Source: Acanthaster planci (Eukaryota; Echinodermata; Asteroidea; Valvatida; Acanthasteridae). Taken from it: 64,000 bases of DNA. A program made the position numbers and the translations under genes. This document shows positions 60,601-64,000 of the stretch, piece by piece. Location of the stretch: assembly GCF_001949145.1 (NCBI RefSeq), contig NW_019091412.1, positions 1,221,623 through 1,285,622 of the forward strand. Reading direction: 5' to 3'. The notes below the pieces were generated by a model. That model saw only the letters and a list, made by a program, of their open reading frames with translations. It was not told where the DNA came from and did not search any database. The stretch's first letter is position 1. Every line of letters starts with the position of its first letter.

Positions 60601-63600
60601 GATAACTGATGGTGCAAATACATTAACAACATAACTACAATTGGCTCAATACTTAGAGTGATAACATACCTGGCATTTATTACCTGTGGTTCTGAAATGT
60701 ATAGCTCATCAACTTTAGCCGTATTGTATCTTAGTTTGCTTACCTTCTCCTATCCCTTGTTTTTGTTGCTAATCCATATCTTTTTTTCCTACCCTTTTGC
60801 CTTCTTGTGTAACTTTCTGTCGGTTATTAGTTCCAACTTCCCCTGCAGTCTGTATCAGGCAATTTGGTATGTATTAAAAATGGAACAGGAAAATAAGTTT
60901 CCTTTTATTTCAGGAAAAGATTTCTAAACTTGGTTCAGGTTATTTAACACATACACAGTGTATACGGTAATTTGTTAGATTTAAGGTTAAGATCTCAACT
61001 GTTGTGTTTTGTTATATTTGTCTAATTGACTTGGAACATTGGATCTGTCTTTTGATGAGATTTCATTCTAAGTTCTGTGGTTTGGGTTCAGCACATTAAT
61101 AATCCTGCGTAGTTGACCCCCTCAAAACACTTATTTTTGGCCTGCTTCATTTTCAGGTCCCAATTTATGCTATACATTAGTACCATTTCGTAATCCATCA
61201 TTATAAATACAGTCTGTTTTGTATGTTGCAGCTTCACAAACATACTCATCAGACTTGTCAGCTTTTTAATCAACCATTTGTTTCAGACTGAATGTACATG
61301 TACCATGTATTCAGGGTATGACGTCAGTTTTCCATCAATCAATATTCGTGACAAGACAGGCTGCTTTATTTAAACCACGCCTCCCTATATCACATTGATT
61401 TCTATAGCACATGGCACCTGAGTCTCCCACTACTGTGGCAGTTTATGATGAGTCTTTGTATTCCTACATGGTGGTAGGTCACATGGTATATTTGGATTGA
61501 ATTTGTTTTGCAAACTGATGGGCGTTATGTTTGCATGTCTTATCAAAGAGACCTACATGTATAGCCAAAAAATATTTATTGTGTCAGATATGCATTTTTT
61601 AAGGCTTTCAAAGTGATGCACTGGGTATGTAAACTTTCATACCCGATAACACATAAGCACTTATAGTTTGGTAACTAGCGACATGTACCTGATGGTGTGG
61701 ATAGAATTTTTAATCTTTCTGCAGAGTGTCTTAAGTCAAAATTATTGTTAGCCAGTAATATTAAAAGTGAGTACCGTCTTGGAGCTAGGGGTAAGGGTTA
61801 TCAAAATCAGTTCAGCAAGCTTGTACCAAGGCAACTGGAGTCTGTGTTTCACATTATGAAGTCAGTTTTGATGGTTTGGGTTTTCACTTGAAGTTTTTCC
61901 ATATCAGTATGCTTGTTTGTGTTGTTTTCGTTTATTTTAATGTTTTAAGTTTTTAAAGGGGGATACGTGTACCATTTTAGACATTTTCACTTTCTGCATG
62001 ATGGTTGATGGTTTCAAAATCTAATTATTGTTAGATCTTAGATATGGGAATTGACAGTTGAATCAGAGTCATTGTGATCTGTTGCTTGGTATCCTGGTGA
62101 TGCATAAAATCTGCTCACATCATCTTCTATTTCCACAAGATAACACGTGCAATGATTGCAGTCATTCCTGAGCAATGCCCATTGCATGTCATTTGAAGTA
62201 GTTGTCTGTTTCATGTGCTTAATTGATCTGTAAATCATATCATTAAGAGTGGCTGTTGATTCACTTCAGCTAGTCACATAGTATATGTACTTATTTCATC
62301 ACAATCCAACTGTGACAAGTGCATTTTTCATGATGGTAGGTGTTGTGGGCGTCAAGTATTGGAATTCTATTTTGTTATGCAGTCAATCAAACCATTTATT
62401 GCTTAAGTTGTCTAAAATATTCCATGCATGTATATGTTAAGATATGCTGGTAAGCAGAACCGATAACACCATGGTGAGGTTGGAGGGCGGTTTTGAGTTT
62501 ACATCAATTAGCTTAAAGTCTTGCAATATCTTGTCTTTTTAATTTTGTTTGCCCAGCCTCACATGGCAGCAATGATGGTATGTCAGTTTAATGTCATTGT
62601 GCTCATTTACTAATCATGAAGTAATATTTTGAAGATAAAATTCATGTGCAAGTCTGCATAGAACTTTCTAAATGCAGGAAGATTAAGTTAGGAGCTGTAT
62701 TGCCTTTCTTAATTCAACGGGCCAAATTTGAAGATGATTGGAAATTATTTGTGATGGTGGATTCCTGCTTTGCTTTTCCTTCATGGATCTGATTTTCATG
62801 CTGCTTGTTTCTTGTCTCTCTGCTGTTCTCATCTTTTCTTCATCCTGAGTAATATGTATATTGTTTTCTAGATCCTTTCTTTGTTCATATTTGTTGGTCA
62901 GAATAAGTTTTTTCATATTCAAGATTGTACTAAGGCAACTGGAGTCTGTGTTTCACATTATGAAGTCAGTCTTGATGGTTTGATTTCTCAGCTGTATTTC
63001 ACTACAGTACTTCAACCTGCCAGGCTAAATGCTGAAATTGTTCCAGTCTGTTAAAAACACTTCAACAATTACTTGTCAAATGGGCAATATTATATGTACC
63101 TACCGGCTTATTTTGTTCATCACCCAGTGCTCGGAGAGGGCACTTGGGAAGGGCTGATGTCTTTGCACTGTGATTGGCTACATTGTGTATGACCTCCGAC
63201 CACGAGGTTGTCGTTTCCTGTTAGTGAAGCGTTATTTGAAGTTTTTTGGTAAGCCAATGGCAATACTTTGACATAGGCAAAGCGTTGGCTTATAATGATA
63301 AAAACATGGCCTTGGTACAATCACGGTAATTTATGTTCTCAGGGTGCTGGGCAAGCGAACCAGCTCATGTGCTACCTCAGATTTCCAATGATGTCAGTTT
63401 GAAGTGAAGATCCATTGAATGTTTTATTGTACTTGTCACCAGGGGATGGGAAAGTCTATGGGACAACCCATGGGCCAGCAGTTAATGGGACAACAACCCA
63501 TGACAAGCATGAGTAGTCCATCCAGTATTCCAAGTCAACTTCCAAAAGGCCAGCAATCTAATGGCTCAATAACAAGTGCACCATTGTCAACAGCAAGCTC

Positions 63601-63967
63601 AACAACCACCCCACAGGTCAGAACTGAACTTACTTTTAAAATTGAATTTGGAAGGGTTTAAAACAATTTTTTGGTGGTTCTTTTAATGTCGAATTGTGGT
63701 CTTTCAACATTTTTTGTTGTATCATTGCCATTAGAGCATTAAATAGGGCCCATCAAATCATGGGTAAGATTAGTTCTCATGACATAGACATAAATAAGTG
63801 GCATTGTGCATAATTACAAAATGATGTTTTCTGTTTTGTACAGAAGAAAAATATATGGTCAGATGTAAATGTGGACATCAAATTGGACAGTTTGAGCCCA
63901 GGTGATAAATACAAGAAGCAAGCCCAACCCTCGATGAATCAAATGCAAGGGAACAAGGTCCCAGGAG
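54678..63967 (+). CDS. CLINT1: Clathrin interactor 1 / epsinR (ENTH-domain adaptor), 3' end outside window
   Basis: Adaptor for clathrin vesicles between trans-Golgi and endosomes; the ENTH domain binds PI4P and SNAREs. Exons: 54678-54727, 55981-56182, 56383-56521, 56768-56899, 57634-57793, 58721-58922, 59373-59572, 60030-60480, a micro-exon 62557-62577, 63443-63616 and 63844-63967, then a GTGAG donor leading out of the window. Phases agree; about 618 codons are visible. The ENTH domain is nearly the vertebrate sequence: NMVMNYTEAEAKVREATND, DNKKNWRRVYKSLLLLSYL, NGSERVVTSAREHLYDLRSL and RQKVKDIVDFIQDDDRLRQE. A disordered tail follows, with acidic stretches, the block KKLDLGAAGAYAEEA (human TIDLGAAAHYTG), acidic-Phe motifs for AP-1/GGA ears (QDLFADFSS, DFATFQS, SFGDFQG) and Gln/Pro/Met-rich repeats. 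The last visible exon carries NIWSDVNVDIKLDSLSPG, matching human TWSDPSVNISLDNLLPG. A second in-frame ATG lies two codons after the first. Confidence 0.95.
57107..57530. repeat. piggyBac-type MITE in CLINT1 intron
   Basis: A 416-bp element (57111-57526) is bounded by TTAA on both sides (57107-57110, 57527-57530). Terminal repeats are CCCCTTTGCGCCGGGA on the left and, as reverse complement, CCCCTTCGCGCCGGGA on the right (15 of 16). TTAA duplication with C-rich ends is the signature of the piggyBac superfamily. The inside is more GC-rich than its flanks and has no transposase frame. Confidence 0.88.
60157..60264 (+). repeat. Coding 21-bp minisatellite (QPQSTPL) in CLINT1
   Basis: CAACCCCAAAGCACCCCTCT+T is present as three exact copies (60181-60201, 60202-60222, 60223-60243), flanked by a degenerate 24-nt copy (60157-60180) and a degenerate 21-nt copy (60244-60264). 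It encodes QPQSTPL in the disordered tail. Confidence 0.95.
61408..61473 (+). other. Candidate cassette exon of CLINT1
   Basis: An acceptor (TTTCTATAG) and a donor (GTG|GTAGGT) bracket 66 nt that stay open in phase 0, the phase of both neighbouring exons. It would insert HMAPESPTTVAVYDESLYSYMV. It may be a chance arrangement; no homologue is recognised. Confidence 0.3.
61821..61878 (+). repeat. 58-bp direct repeat, copy 1
   Basis: Matches 62925-62982 at 56 of 58 positions; the second copy is 1,104 bp downstream in the same CLINT1 intronic stretch. Sequence similarity stops abruptly on both sides. Confidence 0.9.
62557..62577 (+). other. Candidate 21-nt micro-exon of CLINT1
   Basis: TTTGCCCAG|CCTCACATGGCAGCAATGATG|GTATGT, coding PHMAAMM. 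It is in phase 0 between exons ending at 60480 and starting at 63443, and its Met-rich composition fits the surrounding tail. Good splice signals on both sides. It may be constitutive or alternative. Confidence 0.55.
62925..62982 (+). repeat. 58-bp direct repeat, copy 2
   Basis: Second copy of 61821-61878, with 2 mismatches. Confidence 0.9.
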
Positions 63968-64000
63968 GTGAGTGGAAGAGTGTAATGTAATTAATTCAGT

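Noticed and set aside
62683-62922. 79-codon minus-strand frame, charged (EEKMRTAERQETSSMK)
   Set aside because: Looks coding-like in composition but has no recognised homology, lies inside a CLINT1 intron, and no acceptor or promoter is evident. It could be a remnant of the inserted DNA between the 58-bp repeats.

Overview
The window is animal nuclear DNA. It is AT-rich, and every gene is split by GT-AG introns of about 0.2 to 5 kb. The gene set (DCLRE1A, CREBRF, ENTPD4/7, BNIP1/Sec20, one NSD-type methyltransferase, MRPS26, MGMT, CLINT1) is typical of metazoans. The dispersed ACATGTAC/TGTACATG simple repeats, many short MITE-like inverted repeats and a single NSD gene carrying PWWP1, HMG, PHD, PWWP2 and SET domains fit an invertebrate deuterostome. 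An echinoderm such as a sea star is my best guess; the species is not proven by the sequence.

Layout. Bases 1-2540 (+) hold the last three exons of DCLRE1A (SNM1A nuclease); base 1 is the last base of the preceding exon. A long gene-poor stretch rich in TGTACATG repeats (2.5-12.2 kb) leads to CREBRF (+, 12239-16623), which has a long AU-rich 3'UTR. ENTPD4/7 (-, 21755-27984) and BNIP1 (+, 28572-31007) diverge from a shared promoter. The NSD gene (-, 33088-47453) and MRPS26 (+, 49911-52030) diverge from a second. MGMT (-, 52869-53937) and CLINT1 (+, 54678 to beyond the right edge) diverge from a third. Neighbouring pairs therefore alternate between head-to-head and tail-to-tail, and the MRPS26 and MGMT poly(A) signals lie about 60-95 bp apart.

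The genes do not form one pathway. Two repair DNA (DCLRE1A, MGMT), three act in the secretory/endosomal system (ENTPD4/7, BNIP1, CLINT1), two act in chromatin and transcription (NSD, CREBRF), and one is a mitoribosomal protein. Exon structures were joined by hand using reading-frame phase and family similarity. All close in frame except one NSD junction (about 44.1-44.4 kb), which is left open.

I found no wholly new multi-gene system. The observations most worth following are: (i) a candidate alternative terminal exon that would make a short, SET-less NSD isoform, together with a conserved BET-ET-domain-binding motif; (ii) at least five inverted-repeat elements in introns, including a piggyBac-type MITE with TTAA flanks, a mariner-type MITE and a near-perfect 43-bp-stem hairpin; (iii) a perfect 34-bp palindrome just downstream of an ENTPD splice donor; (iv) tandem Pumilio sites and a class II ARE in the CREBRF 3'UTR; (v) a degenerate PIP-box-like C-terminus on DCLRE1A; and (vi) a 21-nt micro-exon and a candidate cassette exon in CLINT1.
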